Positions 35,154 through 44,659 of a stretch of 64,000 nt of DNA are shown one piece after another. A program made the translations under genes and the position numbers. The notes under the pieces were generated by a model. It saw only the letters and a program-made list of their open reading frames with translations. It had not been told where the DNA came from and searched no databases. Position 1 is the first letter of the stretch. The number at the start of each line of letters is the position of its first letter. The stretch comes from JASUTC01 sp035447925 (lineage in GTDB: Bacteria > Thermotogota > Thermotogae > MWEM01), in assembly GCA_035447925.1 (NCBI GenBank), contig DAOTHY010000002.1, positions 84,861 through 148,860 of the forward strand, read 5' to 3'.

Positions 35154-38120
35154 TTAAAGCCTGCCTTTCTCTTCAAAAGTCTTGATTTTATCAGCTATTT
35201 GTTGCTCTATATCCGATACCTGATTTACATTCGTCACTTTATTACTCTTGATATAATAAATATATCCTTGGCGAGGACTGGGATCCACAAGTGTTTGAAG
35301 ACAATACATGTAAAATCTCATTTGAAAGAGATAATCTTCATTCTCCTTTTGTGAACCGGTTGAATATTTGAAATCAACGATCTTCCACTCATTGTTGACA
35401 AAAAAGAGCTTATCAACTGTACCGGTTAAATAGTACTTACCGAATTTCTTTCTGATGGGAAGTTCGCTATAAATACGTTCAGCTCGCTCAATTTCATCAA
35501 TCAGTGGGGATTTGAGTGATATCATCTTTTGAATGATGCGTTTGATTTGAGGCAAGTACTCTTTTAAAACCGGTTCATCGGACAGTTTCGCTTGCATCCT
35601 GACAAGGTTAATCCCCTCTAAGTTAACCTCTCCTAAATCCTCCAAAACCCGATGAACCATCGAGCCCAGTGTCATTTTATTATCATTCTTTTTCTCGTTC
35701 AAGTCGTCACCGATACCGAAGTATTGATAGGTTTGTTTGGAATCAGAAACAGCCTGTGTGAGTAAAGTTGGACTGACATATTTCTTCCATTCTTTTTCAT
35801 TTAGAGGGAATACCGTCTCTGGAATGTTAAAATCAGACCTAATGTTTGATTCTTCTAACTCATTGTGGGAATGAATCCATTCAGTTGAATATTGATCTGA
35901 ATGGATTATGTCGGGTTTGACTGTTTCCAAATATTGTATCACTTCTGAGTCAGAATCATCAGTCCAAACATCCTCTTTGCCAGCTTCCTTTAACACCCCA
36001 AATTCGATCAAGGCATTTCTAAATGGAGCATTTTTCTTATTACTTTTAGGCTGAGAGTAACTTAAGACCAATTCGTTTTCTGACCGGGTAAAAGCGACGT
36101 ATAAGACTCTTTTTTCCTCTTCATATTCCTTGGCTTTTTCCTGTAAAAGCATTCGTGTGTATTCAGAACCTCCCTGTTCATCTTCAACAGGATCCTTTAA
36201 CGCAATTTGACCGGATTCATAATCTACCAAAAGGTTTGGTTTGGATTTGCCGGGATGATTCACATAGCCCAGCTCTGGAACAATAACAATGGGAAACTCA
36301 AGTCCCTTGGATTTATGGATGGTCATTATTTTTACCACATTGTTTTTTTCATTATCAATCGCCGCTTCTCCATCATTGCTTTGTGCCATAGCTTCAATTC
36401 GAGTTAAAAATTTTCTGATTGAAATCTCATTATCAAATGACTGCGTCAGTTCTAAAAATTTCTTTAAATTCAACAGCCTTCGTGTAGGATTCGACAGCTG
36501 GGAAATAATAAACTCATAGTCAAACAAATCAATAATCTCGTTTATTAATTTAGATGGACTTATCAAATTAGCCCGTGATTTTAGCTCAACAAATTGCTGA
36601 TAAAAATTCGGTGATAAGGATACATGATCCGAATACATCTCCCACGCCTTTAATAAAGACCTTTTATCCATAAGCCGCATATCAGCTAAATCAGAATCTG
36701 AATAAGGGCTCAGATAGCTTCTCAACAACAACAAAAGATTTTCTTCATCAGTGGGATCATAAATCGCCTTAACCAAAGAAACCAGCGATACAATTTCAGG
36801 TTTTTTGAAAAACCCACGACTTCCATTGACATAATAGGGGATTTTGCGACTTTTTAAAACGTTCTCAAGGGTTTCTACTTTTGTCATTTTCCTCATAAGG
36901 ATTGCAAACTCCCGATAGGGAGTCCCTTTCGATGCTCGCATTTGTATGTATCGGCAAATATTCTCGCATTCTTCTTCAAAGGATTGTGCAATGGGAAGTA
37001 ATTTCACCGGCTGTTTGAAAAACTTTGAAGCCTCTGCCGATAACCCCTCATAATTAACTGTATATGAGATAGCGGGTCTATTCACAAATATCCTGGGGAA
37101 AGTCAAATTAAAGAAATCGATCAGTTCGCTGTTTGACCGGTAATTCTTAGACAATGTAAATATTTCCTTGTCTTTAAAATCCTTTTCAGTTTGATTAAAC
37201 ACACTGACATCTGCTCCGTTGAAGTAATATATTGACTGTTTGGGATCTCCAACAAAAACCAGTTTATTCTCAGTATGGGCTAACAGGTTAATAATCTCTT
37301 TTTGCTGTTGATTGGTATCTTGAAATTCATCTACGATGATGCATTTAAAACGGTTATGCAGCTTTTCACGAACACCGTTATCCTGACCAAGCAACTTGAT
37401 CGTTTCAGATAAAAGTCCGTTATAATCCAGTTTATTTTCTTTTTTGATATACTGACGATAGTCACTAACCATTTCATCAAAAACTTTCTTAAAACCAGGT
37501 AATAATCGCTCAATCATTTGCCCGGTATCAACATCATCGGTTCTGGTCCGAAAAGATGTTACTTGTATCCTTGATAACTCATACTGTTTTTTTTCCAAGG
37601 CCTCTTCAAAGAGTGTCAAGAGATTATCATATCGATATAAAAAGGCCAAATCCTTGATGCTTTTAAATTTTTCAGACCCATTTGATTGATTGAAGTAATG
37701 GCGCACGGTGTAATTTATCCAACTTTTTTTCTCCGCCTCATCAATGATTTCAAACAACGGATCGACTCCAGATTGCAAAGGAAATTCCCGCAAGAGCCGA
37801 GAACAAAACGCATGAAGAGTGGAAATCCAGGCGTAATTCATTCGCTTTTGTAATGTTAACAAATGCGGCTTTTGATGCTCGTCGGCTTCTTGAGTAAGAG
37901 TGCTGATGGTCTGTTTGATCCGTTCCTTCATCTCATTGGCTGCCTTTTCGGTAAAAGTAATCGCAAGAATATTTCTCACATCGAAATCCCTGTTTAACAG
38001 CATATCGATGTATAACTCAGTGATGGTTTTGGTTTTTCCCGTTCCGGCACCTGCTTTGACAAAGACATCCCCATCGCTTTTGATAATCTTTATTTGTTCA
38101 TTATTCAGTTGATTCTTCAT
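35154..38120 (-). CDS. addA: AddA-type UvrD-like helicase-nuclease
   Basis: 988 residues. Superfamily 1 helicase: Walker A KAGAGTGKT (22-30), AITFTEKAANEM, VDEFQDTNQQQ (motif II), VGDPKQSIYYFNGAD (motif III), IMTIHKSKGLEFP (motif V) and RVLYVAFTRSENEL (motif VI). The C-terminal PD-(D/E)XK nuclease has GTVDKLFFVNNEWKIVDFKYS. With AddB it resects double-strand breaks for recombination. It starts in the addB stop (ATGA overlap), the gene order of B. subtilis addB-addA. Ends 2 nt short of the convergent terminator region. Confidence 0.92.
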   Translation of the reverse strand: MKNQLNNEQIKIIKSDGDVFVKAGAGTGKTKTITELYIDMLLNRDFDVRNILAITFTEKAANEMKERIKQTISTLTQEADEHQKPHLLTLQKRMNYAWISTLHAFCSRLLREFPLQSGVDPLFEIIDEAEKKSWINYTVRHYFNQSNGSEKFKSIKDLAFLYRYDNLLTLFEEALEKKQYELSRIQVTSFRTRTDDVDTGQMIERLLPGFKKVFDEMVSDYRQYIKKENKLDYNGLLSETIKLLGQDNGVREKLHNRFKCIIVDEFQDTNQQQKEIINLLAHTENKLVFVGDPKQSIYYFNGADVSVFNQTEKDFKDKEIFTLSKNYRSNSELIDFFNLTFPRIFVNRPAISYTVNYEGLSAEASKFFKQPVKLLPIAQSFEEECENICRYIQMRASKGTPYREFAILMRKMTKVETLENVLKSRKIPYYVNGSRGFFKKPEIVSLVSLVKAIYDPTDEENLLLLLRSYLSPYSDSDLADMRLMDKRSLLKAWEMYSDHVSLSPNFYQQFVELKSRANLISPSKLINEIIDLFDYEFIISQLSNPTRRLLNLKKFLELTQSFDNEISIRKFLTRIEAMAQSNDGEAAIDNEKNNVVKIMTIHKSKGLEFPIVIVPELGYVNHPGKSKPNLLVDYESGQIALKDPVEDEQGGSEYTRMLLQEKAKEYEEEKRVLYVAFTRSENELVLSYSQPKSNKKNAPFRNALIEFGVLKEAGKEDVWTDDSDSEVIQYLETVKPDIIHSDQYSTEWIHSHNELEESNIRSDFNIPETVFPLNEKEWKKYVSPTLLTQAVSDSKQTYQYFGIGDDLNEKKNDNKMTLGSMVHRVLEDLGEVNLEGINLVRMQAKLSDEPVLKEYLPQIKRIIQKMISLKSPLIDEIERAERIYSELPIRKKFGKYYLTGTVDKLFFVNNEWKIVDFKYSTGSQKENEDYLFQMRFYMYCLQTLVDPSPRQGYIYYIKSNKVTNVNQVSDIEQQIADKIKTFEEKGRL

Positions 38121-41100
38121 GGGTTATCTTCCCTCTTTCTGATATCGCAAATTCCCGTTTCTTTTTGTTGGCATCGATAACAATTGACTGCTTTTTCATT
38201 AACAAATCGGCCTTCAAAGACCTGAGAGAGGTTGATATCAATCTCATTGATCAAATCTTGAAAAGTCAATTCTTTATCCTTGCGTGCTCCCACGATGACA
38301 TATAAATCATCTTCTGGATGATAGTTCAAAAAAAGGCCTGTAATTTTCTCGCTTTTTGAAATAACAGGTAAAAAAGCTAATCCCAAAGGCATTTTCAATT
38401 GCTTGCTGGCTGCATAAGCATACATCATTAGTTGATGCGAAGCATCCCTTTTGGCACTGCTTTCAGACCGCTTGTAATCATAGATAAACAAGTCACCGGC
38501 TTCATTCATATCGATACGATCCATTTTCCCCACAAAGAAGATCTGGCGGTCTTCAATAAAACGGATAGCGTCCTTGCGAGTGATTTCAACTTCAAATTCC
38601 TTAGGCATAAAAACCAAAGAACCGTATGATTCAGGATCTGGATTGGAGAAACAGAATCCGGAATCTCTATATTTTTCCAAAAAATCCAATATCAGCTTAC
38701 TAAAATACGAAACTTCTGCATCATAAAGAATCTGTTCAGGATGAAACATTTTCGCTTTGATTTCACTTTGAATAATTTCGAGAACAGTTCTTTCAAAAAA
38801 AGCACGAAACCCAACTTCTGAAAGGTTTTCCAATAATTGATTCTTCTTGCTTAATCCTTGAAAAACACCATGTAAAATAGAATGAAGAATCTGCCCTTCC
38901 ACAAAAAAATCGAACCCTTCTTTGACATCCAAAGTTGGTTTTACATGCAGGATGTACTTGTAAAAAAAGTCTTTAAAACATTTTTTTAAAACACCGTACT
39001 TGGAGGGACTCAACGTATCTCCAAATAAAAGCGAAACGGTCTCTTTATTTTCCACCATGAATGCCGATTCGTTGTTTCTGTGAAGTGAAACAACCTTTTT
39101 TTTGATTCGATTCCAATCGTACTCAAATTGAGAACACAGTTGGATAAACCCTTTATCCTCAACGGAGATTTTATCGAGTTTTGAAATTAAGTAATCCTTG
39201 ATAGCATAGTCATCGAGAGTTTCAATATGAGTCGTATCCTTCACCAGCGTATCTTTAAAAGTCTTATCGGTATAACGAAAATAATGACAAAGGCGTTGAA
39301 TATACGAGGAAGGATGATAGGGAACTCCGTTTATATCTGCTGCAGGAAAAACAAAGTAGGCTTTTTGTGTTGTTTTTCTCAAAGAAAGAAGAAAATTTCT
39401 TTCTTCTCGTTGAAGATAAGTATCGATAAAAGGCATATCATTGACAAATAATAAATCGTAAACCTTATTGAAAACTACTTTTGGATATTGGCCATCCAAA
39501 AAATCAATATAGATTCTCGCTGCGGTTTGTCTGTATCTGGAGGATTCTAAATCCATGATCAGGCATTTATTTTCAATAAATTCAGAACTGTGAAAACGAT
39601 TATTCTCAAGATAAATATTCAAATATTTCCAAAATTCAACCGGGTATATCAACGGTTCATTGGCATGTTTGACAATGACAAAAAAACGTTTCAAAGCCGG
39701 TAAAATTTGTTCAAAGAAAATCAAAACAGCCTGCTGTTCAAAATGATCTGTGTTAATGACTCCCCTCTCATTCAATTTTCGATACAAAAAGTGAAAATAA
39801 TCGTAGTAATCACGAAAACTGCGTTTTCTCGTGGAATCAAAAAGCACTCCCAATGTATCAAAAACATCATCTAACAACTTTCTTATTTTTGAAATATTTA
39901 CTAGTGTGTGCTCATCTTGAACCGTTACGTCAATCTCTTCTTCAACGGTTAACTGATTGGATTTGAGGCGTTCTTTGATAAAGTCTTCATAACGATTCAG
40001 TTTTTCATACCAGTTTTCTTTTCTCTTTTTTAATGAGAGAAAGTGACGGGAATGTCTTTGTTGAAAATACCTTTCATATAAAAGCCCCGCCCTATCGAAA
40101 AGATCTAAAAGCGTTGCAAATGACAAATCATCTAAATCCTCATACCCCGATTCCAGATAATTCAATATCATCTCTGAATCAAATCCCGAATGAAACACCC
40201 TAAACGGATGAACCAACCGATTGATCGTTATACTTTCTAAAATGGAAACATCCCGTTCAAAACGATAGGGAATGCCCATATTGTCAAAGATGCGAGAACA
40301 GGCTAACCCGCTTTTATCAATATTTCTTGCAATAATACCAATCTCACCCAATGGCATCTTTTCCTTTAACACCAAATCTTTTACAAGTGTCCCGACATAG
40401 CGATATTGTTCAGGTGGATTAGCAGTTTTGATAAATTGAATTGGATACTCTTCAGAATAACTCATCGGTTTGCAATAGGGCAAAGCCTTTTTTCCATCAG
40501 AAAAAACATCAGCAATTTGATCAATAACCTTAGGATCGTGGTCGTCAACTCGAAATTGTTTTATCCTGCAGCTCTCAAAGTTTAATCCTTGCTGTAAATA
40601 GTTCTCAAACACTGCAAATGACATTTCATCTACTATTAGATCCAAAGTCGTGGGAATGGTGATATAGACCTCTTGAAACAACGGAATAAAGACCAACAAA
40701 AAATCCCTGATCGGCTTAGGAAAGTCATTAAAACCATCAATGAAAAGAAATTGCTTATTGTTATCCATATGATAGTCGCCTTTATCAATGATCCCTGCAA
40801 TAATCCGATACGCATCATCAGTCGCAAACATGTTGTTCTGCTCAAGAAAATGTCTGAACTTGGCATACAACCCGGCAAATAATTGAATCAATTGATCTTC
40901 GGTTCCATCCACATCGGCAAATACCTGATCAGGATCCTGTTCATTAACAACACTAAAATAATTCAAAAACATCTCCACAATGCCAATTCCAGAATTAAGT
41001 AACTCTTTTAACTCATCGTTGTCTGCCAAAACATCCAGAACCAATGCAGAAAGCATTTCTCGATCTACATGCACCTTCCCGGGCAGATGTTTCTGCAATT

Positions 41101-41320
41101 CTTCAACCACGTATTGATTGATGACTTTGAAATTGCTGTTAATGATCGCATCAGCCTTGTCCAAATAGCGTTCACGAAATCTTTGTAAAAAGCCTCCGGA
41201 AGAACCAAGAAAAAGGTAGCTAAAAGCTCCGTAACGCTTTTGTTTGTCAAGCATAAAATCAATAATCTTTGAAGTTTTATCAGCTCTTTGCGGACCTTTA
41301 ATTAAATAAACTGTTGTCAT
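38117..41320 (-). CDS. addB: AddB-type helicase/exonuclease subunit with degenerate P-loop
   Basis: About 1067 residues from ATG 41320 (numbers below count from the in-frame ATG 41353). The N-terminal P-loop position reads GPQRADKT (20-27), lacking the Gly of GKT, so ATP binding is doubtful. The middle is helicase-like. The C-terminal nuclease has GKMDRIDMNEAGDLFIYDYKRS (about 955-976). Cysteines in KKCFKDFF and at 1058, 1061 and 1069 (CYRC...C) match the Fe-S cluster that staples AddB nuclease domains. ATG 41320 has GGTGAT just before it; the ATG at 41353 has none. Coupled to addA by a 4-nt overlap. Confidence 0.87.
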   Translation of the reverse strand: MTTVYLIKGPQRADKTSKIIDFMLDKQKRYGAFSYLFLGSSGGFLQRFRERYLDKADAIINSNFKVINQYVVEELQKHLPGKVHVDREMLSALVLDVLADNDELKELLNSGIGIVEMFLNYFSVVNEQDPDQVFADVDGTEDQLIQLFAGLYAKFRHFLEQNNMFATDDAYRIIAGIIDKGDYHMDNNKQFLFIDGFNDFPKPIRDFLLVFIPLFQEVYITIPTTLDLIVDEMSFAVFENYLQQGLNFESCRIKQFRVDDHDPKVIDQIADVFSDGKKALPYCKPMSYSEEYPIQFIKTANPPEQYRYVGTLVKDLVLKEKMPLGEIGIIARNIDKSGLACSRIFDNMGIPYRFERDVSILESITINRLVHPFRVFHSGFDSEMILNYLESGYEDLDDLSFATLLDLFDRAGLLYERYFQQRHSRHFLSLKKRKENWYEKLNRYEDFIKERLKSNQLTVEEEIDVTVQDEHTLVNISKIRKLLDDVFDTLGVLFDSTRKRSFRDYYDYFHFLYRKLNERGVINTDHFEQQAVLIFFEQILPALKRFFVIVKHANEPLIYPVEFWKYLNIYLENNRFHSSEFIENKCLIMDLESSRYRQTAARIYIDFLDGQYPKVVFNKVYDLLFVNDMPFIDTYLQREERNFLLSLRKTTQKAYFVFPAADINGVPYHPSSYIQRLCHYFRYTDKTFKDTLVKDTTHIETLDDYAIKDYLISKLDKISVEDKGFIQLCSQFEYDWNRIKKKVVSLHRNNESAFMVENKETVSLLFGDTLSPSKYGVLKKCFKDFFYKYILHVKPTLDVKEGFDFFVEGQILHSILHGVFQGLSKKNQLLENLSEVGFRAFFERTVLEIIQSEIKAKMFHPEQILYDAEVSYFSKLILDFLEKYRDSGFCFSNPDPESYGSLVFMPKEFEVEITRKDAIRFIEDRQIFFVGKMDRIDMNEAGDLFIYDYKRSESSAKRDASHQLMMYAYAASKQLKMPLGLAFLPVISKSEKITGLFLNYHPEDDLYVIVGARKDKELTFQDLINEIDINLSQVFEGRFVNEKAVNCYRCQQKETGICDIRKREDNP

Positions 41321-41423
41321 CTGATCACCGTTTTTCCTTATTGTTTCGAACATTGTTGAGTACTGTTTGCTTAACTGGCTTTTGAATTAAAGTTATATTA
41401 AAAAGCGTGTATCGATCAATCCG

Positions 41424-41432
41424 ATTATAACA
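41424..41432 (-). promoter_or_regulatory. extended -10 promoter for addB-addA
   Basis: Minus strand TGTTATAAT, 104 nt before the addB start at 41320. No clear -35 box. Confidence 0.5.
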
Positions 41433-41542
41433 CGCCTCACTCTATTCAAAGTGTTGACAGGTGATAATTAAAAAAAGAAAAGCCAATCCCTGCTCTGAAA
41501 AAATTAAAATAAAAAAATTGATTTTTTAAGTATTATTTCTCA

Positions 41543-41551
41543 TGGTATAAT
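41543..41551 (+). promoter_or_regulatory. extended -10 promoter for the 5'-nucleotidase
   Basis: TGGTATAAT, 34 nt before the start codon, in the 265-nt divergent region with addB. Confidence 0.6.
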
Positions 41552-41585
41552 CAACAGTGCAAAAACAAAAAAAGGAGGATTCATT

Positions 41586-43070
41586 ATGAAAAAACTGTTT
41601 GTATTCACTTTGGTTGTATTGATGAGCATTTCGTTATTTGCTGTTACATCACATTTGACGATTTTACATGTGAATGACACACATGGACATGCCTGGCAGA
41701 ATGGAGAGATCGGAGGTTTTGCGGGAGTATCAACTGTTGTTGATGCTGTCAAAGCGGAAGTGGAAGCCTGTGGGGGTTATGTTCTCGTTCTACATGCAGG
41801 AGACTATAACACTGGAGTTCCGGAGTCCGATCAACTGGATGCCGTTCCGGATATCATTGGAATGAACATGGTTGGATTTGACGCAGTTACTTTGGGTAAC
41901 CACGAATTTGATAAAAACAGAGAAGTTCTGTTAAAACAAATGGATCTCCTTGAAATGCCGGTTCTCAGCGCCAACATAGTTGATGAAAATAACGAGCACC
42001 CAGTCACGCCTTATGTGATTTATGATTTCGAAGATCTTTCAGTGGCTGTATTGGGACTTACCACTGAAGAAACAGCTATTTTGGAACCTATATATCTAGA
42101 CAACTGGAAATTCGCAAATGCCATTGACGTCACCGCTAAATTGATGCCCGAACTTCAGAGCAATGCGGATATCATTGTTGCTTTAGCACATTTAGGTTAT
42201 CAGCCAGGACTGGATGATCCAAAAACCACGTCCAATGAATTAGCTGCAGCGTTCTCAGAAATTGATGTCATTGTGGACGGTCATACGCATACCTTCTTTA
42301 AAAAACCGCCTGTTATTAACGACAGTATCATTGTTTCAGCAGTTGATTGGAACAAATACGTTGGAAGATTGGACTTAACCATCGTTGACGGAGACGTAGT
42401 GGATTTTGAATGGGAACTCATTCCTTTGGAAGGGGTAGAACAAGAGCCAAAGGTTCTTGCTGCAATGAACTACTTCTTAGCACTCGGCGATACTAAACTC
42501 AACGAAATGATCGGAAAAACAGAAATTCTTTTAAACGGTGAAAGAGCCGATGTCAGATCAAAACCAACTAATCTTGCCAACTTAATCTCTGATTCAATCA
42601 AATGGAAGACAGATGCTGACATCGCCCTTCAAAACGGCGGTGGCGTCAGAGCTTCCATCCAACCGGGAAATATTTCTTACCGAGACATTCTTACTGTTCT
42701 TCCTTTCGGCAACACCGTATACGTCATGGAATTAAAGGGTAAAGAGATTATGGAGCTCATTGACTTCATGGTTACCATTCCAGCCGGAGCAGGTGCTTAT
42801 CCTCACCTTGCCGGACTCACCTTTACCTTTGAGAATGGACAAGTCAAAGATGTAAAAGTAAATGGAAAAGCTCTTGAAATGGATAAGGTTTACCGTTTAG
42901 CGACCAATAACTATCTGGCAATGGGTGGAGACGGTTATGAAGCGTTGTCCAAAAACGGAGACAAAGGCTATGACACCGGCTTTGTAGCAGCAGATGTTCT
43001 CAGAGGCTACATCGATCACCTCGGAACCATTGAGAACTACACCTCGGAAGCAAGATATAACAGAAAATAA
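41586..43070 (+). CDS. exported 5'-nucleotidase (UshA family)
   Basis: 494 residues with a signal peptide (1-19). N-terminal metallophosphoesterase domain: HVNDTHGH (28-35), AGDYNTG (71-77; GDxxxG), GNHEFD (104-109) and DGHTHT (about 229-234). C-terminal substrate domain with NGGGVRASIQPG and LATNNYLAMGGDGY. Hydrolyses nucleotides (or UDP-sugars) outside the cytoplasmic membrane, probably for salvage. Strong ribosome binding site AAAGGAGG. Ends at a shared terminator. Confidence 0.93.
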   Translation: MKKLFVFTLVVLMSISLFAVTSHLTILHVNDTHGHAWQNGEIGGFAGVSTVVDAVKAEVEACGGYVLVLHAGDYNTGVPESDQLDAVPDIIGMNMVGFDAVTLGNHEFDKNREVLLKQMDLLEMPVLSANIVDENNEHPVTPYVIYDFEDLSVAVLGLTTEETAILEPIYLDNWKFANAIDVTAKLMPELQSNADIIVALAHLGYQPGLDDPKTTSNELAAAFSEIDVIVDGHTHTFFKKPPVINDSIIVSAVDWNKYVGRLDLTIVDGDVVDFEWELIPLEGVEQEPKVLAAMNYFLALGDTKLNEMIGKTEILLNGERADVRSKPTNLANLISDSIKWKTDADIALQNGGGVRASIQPGNISYRDILTVLPFGNTVYVMELKGKEIMELIDFMVTIPAGAGAYPHLAGLTFTFENGQVKDVKVNGKALEMDKVYRLATNNYLAMGGDGYEALSKNGDKGYDTGFVAADVLRGYIDHLGTIENYTSEARYNRK

Positions 43071-43095
43071 AACTACTTTTTTTAGAGTTACACAT

Positions 43096-43126
43096 AAAGG
43101 CTCCGCTATAAAAGCGGAGCCTTTTT
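43096..43126. terminator. bidirectional terminator; encodes the last codons of the convergent gene
   Basis: 12-bp perfect stem AAAGGCTCCGCT / AGCGGAGCCTTT, loop ATAAA, T run on the plus strand. The stop codon (43106-43108) and last residues of the minus-strand transporter gene lie inside the hairpin. Confidence 0.9.
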
Positions 43127-43792
43127 ACTTTCTCCAATCTTTTTGGCAAGGTAGATAAATGGCGTGTCGAAAATCGCAACGATTAATTTAAACAGATAAG
43201 TTGTTAACAGAATTTCAAACCAAATATTCATCGGAAACAAACCTAAGAAAGCAATTAGACAAAAAACGACAGAATCAATCATCTGACTAATGAGAGTCGA
43301 AAAATTGTTTCTTAACCAAAGATGTTTGCCCTTTGTTTTTTCTTTCCAGTATTCAAAAGCCCAAACATCATGAAGTTGTGAAAGCAGATAGGCGGTTAGA
43401 CTTCCCAAAGCAATTCGAGGCATAAATCCAAACAGAGCCTGCAAATGAGAAGAAGCAAAATCATCAGGTGCCGGTTGGAAAAGCAATGAAACCTGCATAT
43501 ACAAAGTCATGATTAAAAGACTGGCGAAACCAATCAGCACTGCCCGTTTTGCCTCTTTTTTTCCGTATAGCTCACTGATGACATCCGTTGCGAAGAAAAT
43601 ACTTCCGTAAAGAATATTCCCCAAAGTTGCTGTGATACCAAATAATTCGACCGTTTTCAAAACTTGAATATTACAGATTATGATATTGGCAGCGATCAGC
43701 ATCAGCAGTCCTTTTTTCCCAAAAACACGAAAAATGAATAAGGCGATGGATAAATCACCAATCATAAAAAGAATCCAGATCAATTCGTTCAA
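43106..43792 (-). CDS. yhhQ: queuosine precursor transporter, YhhQ/COG1738 family
   Basis: About 228 residues, six membrane segments. The family hallmarks are FFATDVISELYGKKEAKRAV, with a conserved acidic residue in the membrane, SLTAYLLSQLHDVWAF and QMIDSVVFCLIAF. It takes up queuine or preQ precursors for tRNA modification. Start chosen at TTG 43792 (GGAGGGG, spacer 5). The in-frame ATG at 43831 overlaps the -10 promoter element, which excludes it. The last codons are in the terminator at 43096-43126. Confidence 0.9.
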   Translation of the reverse strand: MNELIWILFMIGDLSIALFIFRVFGKKGLLMLIAANIIICNIQVLKTVELFGITATLGNILYGSIFFATDVISELYGKKEAKRAVLIGFASLLIMTLYMQVSLLFQPAPDDFASSHLQALFGFMPRIALGSLTAYLLSQLHDVWAFEYWKEKTKGKHLWLRNNFSTLISQMIDSVVFCLIAFLGLFPMNIWFEILLTTYLFKLIVAIFDTPFIYLAKKIGESKKAPLL

Positions 43793-43821
43793 TTTGACCC
43801 CTCCAAAGAAAAATTCATGAC

Positions 43822-43830
43822 ATTCTACCA
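43822..43830 (-). promoter_or_regulatory. extended -10 promoter for the queuosine precursor transporter
   Basis: Minus strand TGGTAGAAT, 30 nt before the TTG start at 43792. Its position rules out the upstream ATG as start. Confidence 0.55.
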
Positions 43831-43909
43831 TATATCTGAAATAAACGGGTGATTTATTCGTCTAAATTGAAGAGATAATTAGATTATTATAACTCGTGGA
43901 GGTATTTCA

Positions 43910-44659
43910 ATGAAAAAGTTATTAACCGTAACCCTATTACTCATGGCATTTTTTCTTACAGGACTTGCAGTTACTTATGAGGAATTCGTTTTCTTCAACG
44001 ACTTTGATACAGGTTTTGAAGTTGCAAGAATACTGAACAAAAACGTACTATTGATCTTCACCAGTAATAGTTGTCCTTATTGCACGAAATTGAAAGATGA
44101 AGTTCTTGCCTCGGAAGATGTGATGAATTTCCTTATTAACAATTATATATTGATAGAAATCAGAGCGGACAATGATTTAATCGCACATTTTGATGTTGAA
44201 AACGCCAAATTTGACGAATCCGGAAAAGAATACACTTATCAAGATCTCTTTTCTCTATTTGGAGTCAGAGGTGTTCCCGCCACATTCTTCTTCAATAGAG
44301 AGTTGGAGTTTTTGGGTGGCTTTCCAGGATATTTACCGGCAAATGATTATATAAAATGGCTCAAATACGTTGAAACTGAAAGTTATAAAAGCGTTGAGAT
44401 AAACGATTTTGAAATTGAGGAACACTATAATGGTCATTTACTGGTAAAAACAATTACTGAAATCGATTTGGCGAAATTGCAGCATCATCTTCCTGGATTA
44501 TTAACATACTATAACTTTGACGTTTTTAAAGAAACAAATTTAATCGGTAGCAACCCGTTTCAATACTACATCATTCGTCAAAGCCTGCTAAAAGATGTTA
44601 AAGACTACTTGGAAAAACTTGATAAAAAAATGGTTTACAACGTCTATGTTTTAGAGTAA
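43910..44659 (+). CDS. exported thioredoxin-like protein
   Basis: 249 residues. Signal peptide (1-20), then a thioredoxin fold with redox-active CPYC (C55-C58, in FTSNSCPYCTKLKDEV) and the cis-proline loop GVRGVPATFFF. A further C-terminal part of about 100 residues (from ESYKSVEI) is unrecognised. Likely reduces or forms disulfides in periplasmic or envelope proteins. Its 3' end overlaps the convergent murG by 16 nt. Ribosome binding site GGAGG. Confidence 0.87.
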   Translation: MKKLLTVTLLLMAFFLTGLAVTYEEFVFFNDFDTGFEVARILNKNVLLIFTSNSCPYCTKLKDEVLASEDVMNFLINNYILIEIRADNDLIAHFDVENAKFDESGKEYTYQDLFSLFGVRGVPATFFFNRELEFLGGFPGYLPANDYIKWLKYVETESYKSVEINDFEIEEHYNGHLLVKTITEIDLAKLQHHLPGLLTYYNFDVFKETNLIGSNPFQYYIIRQSLLKDVKDYLEKLDKKMVYNVYVLE

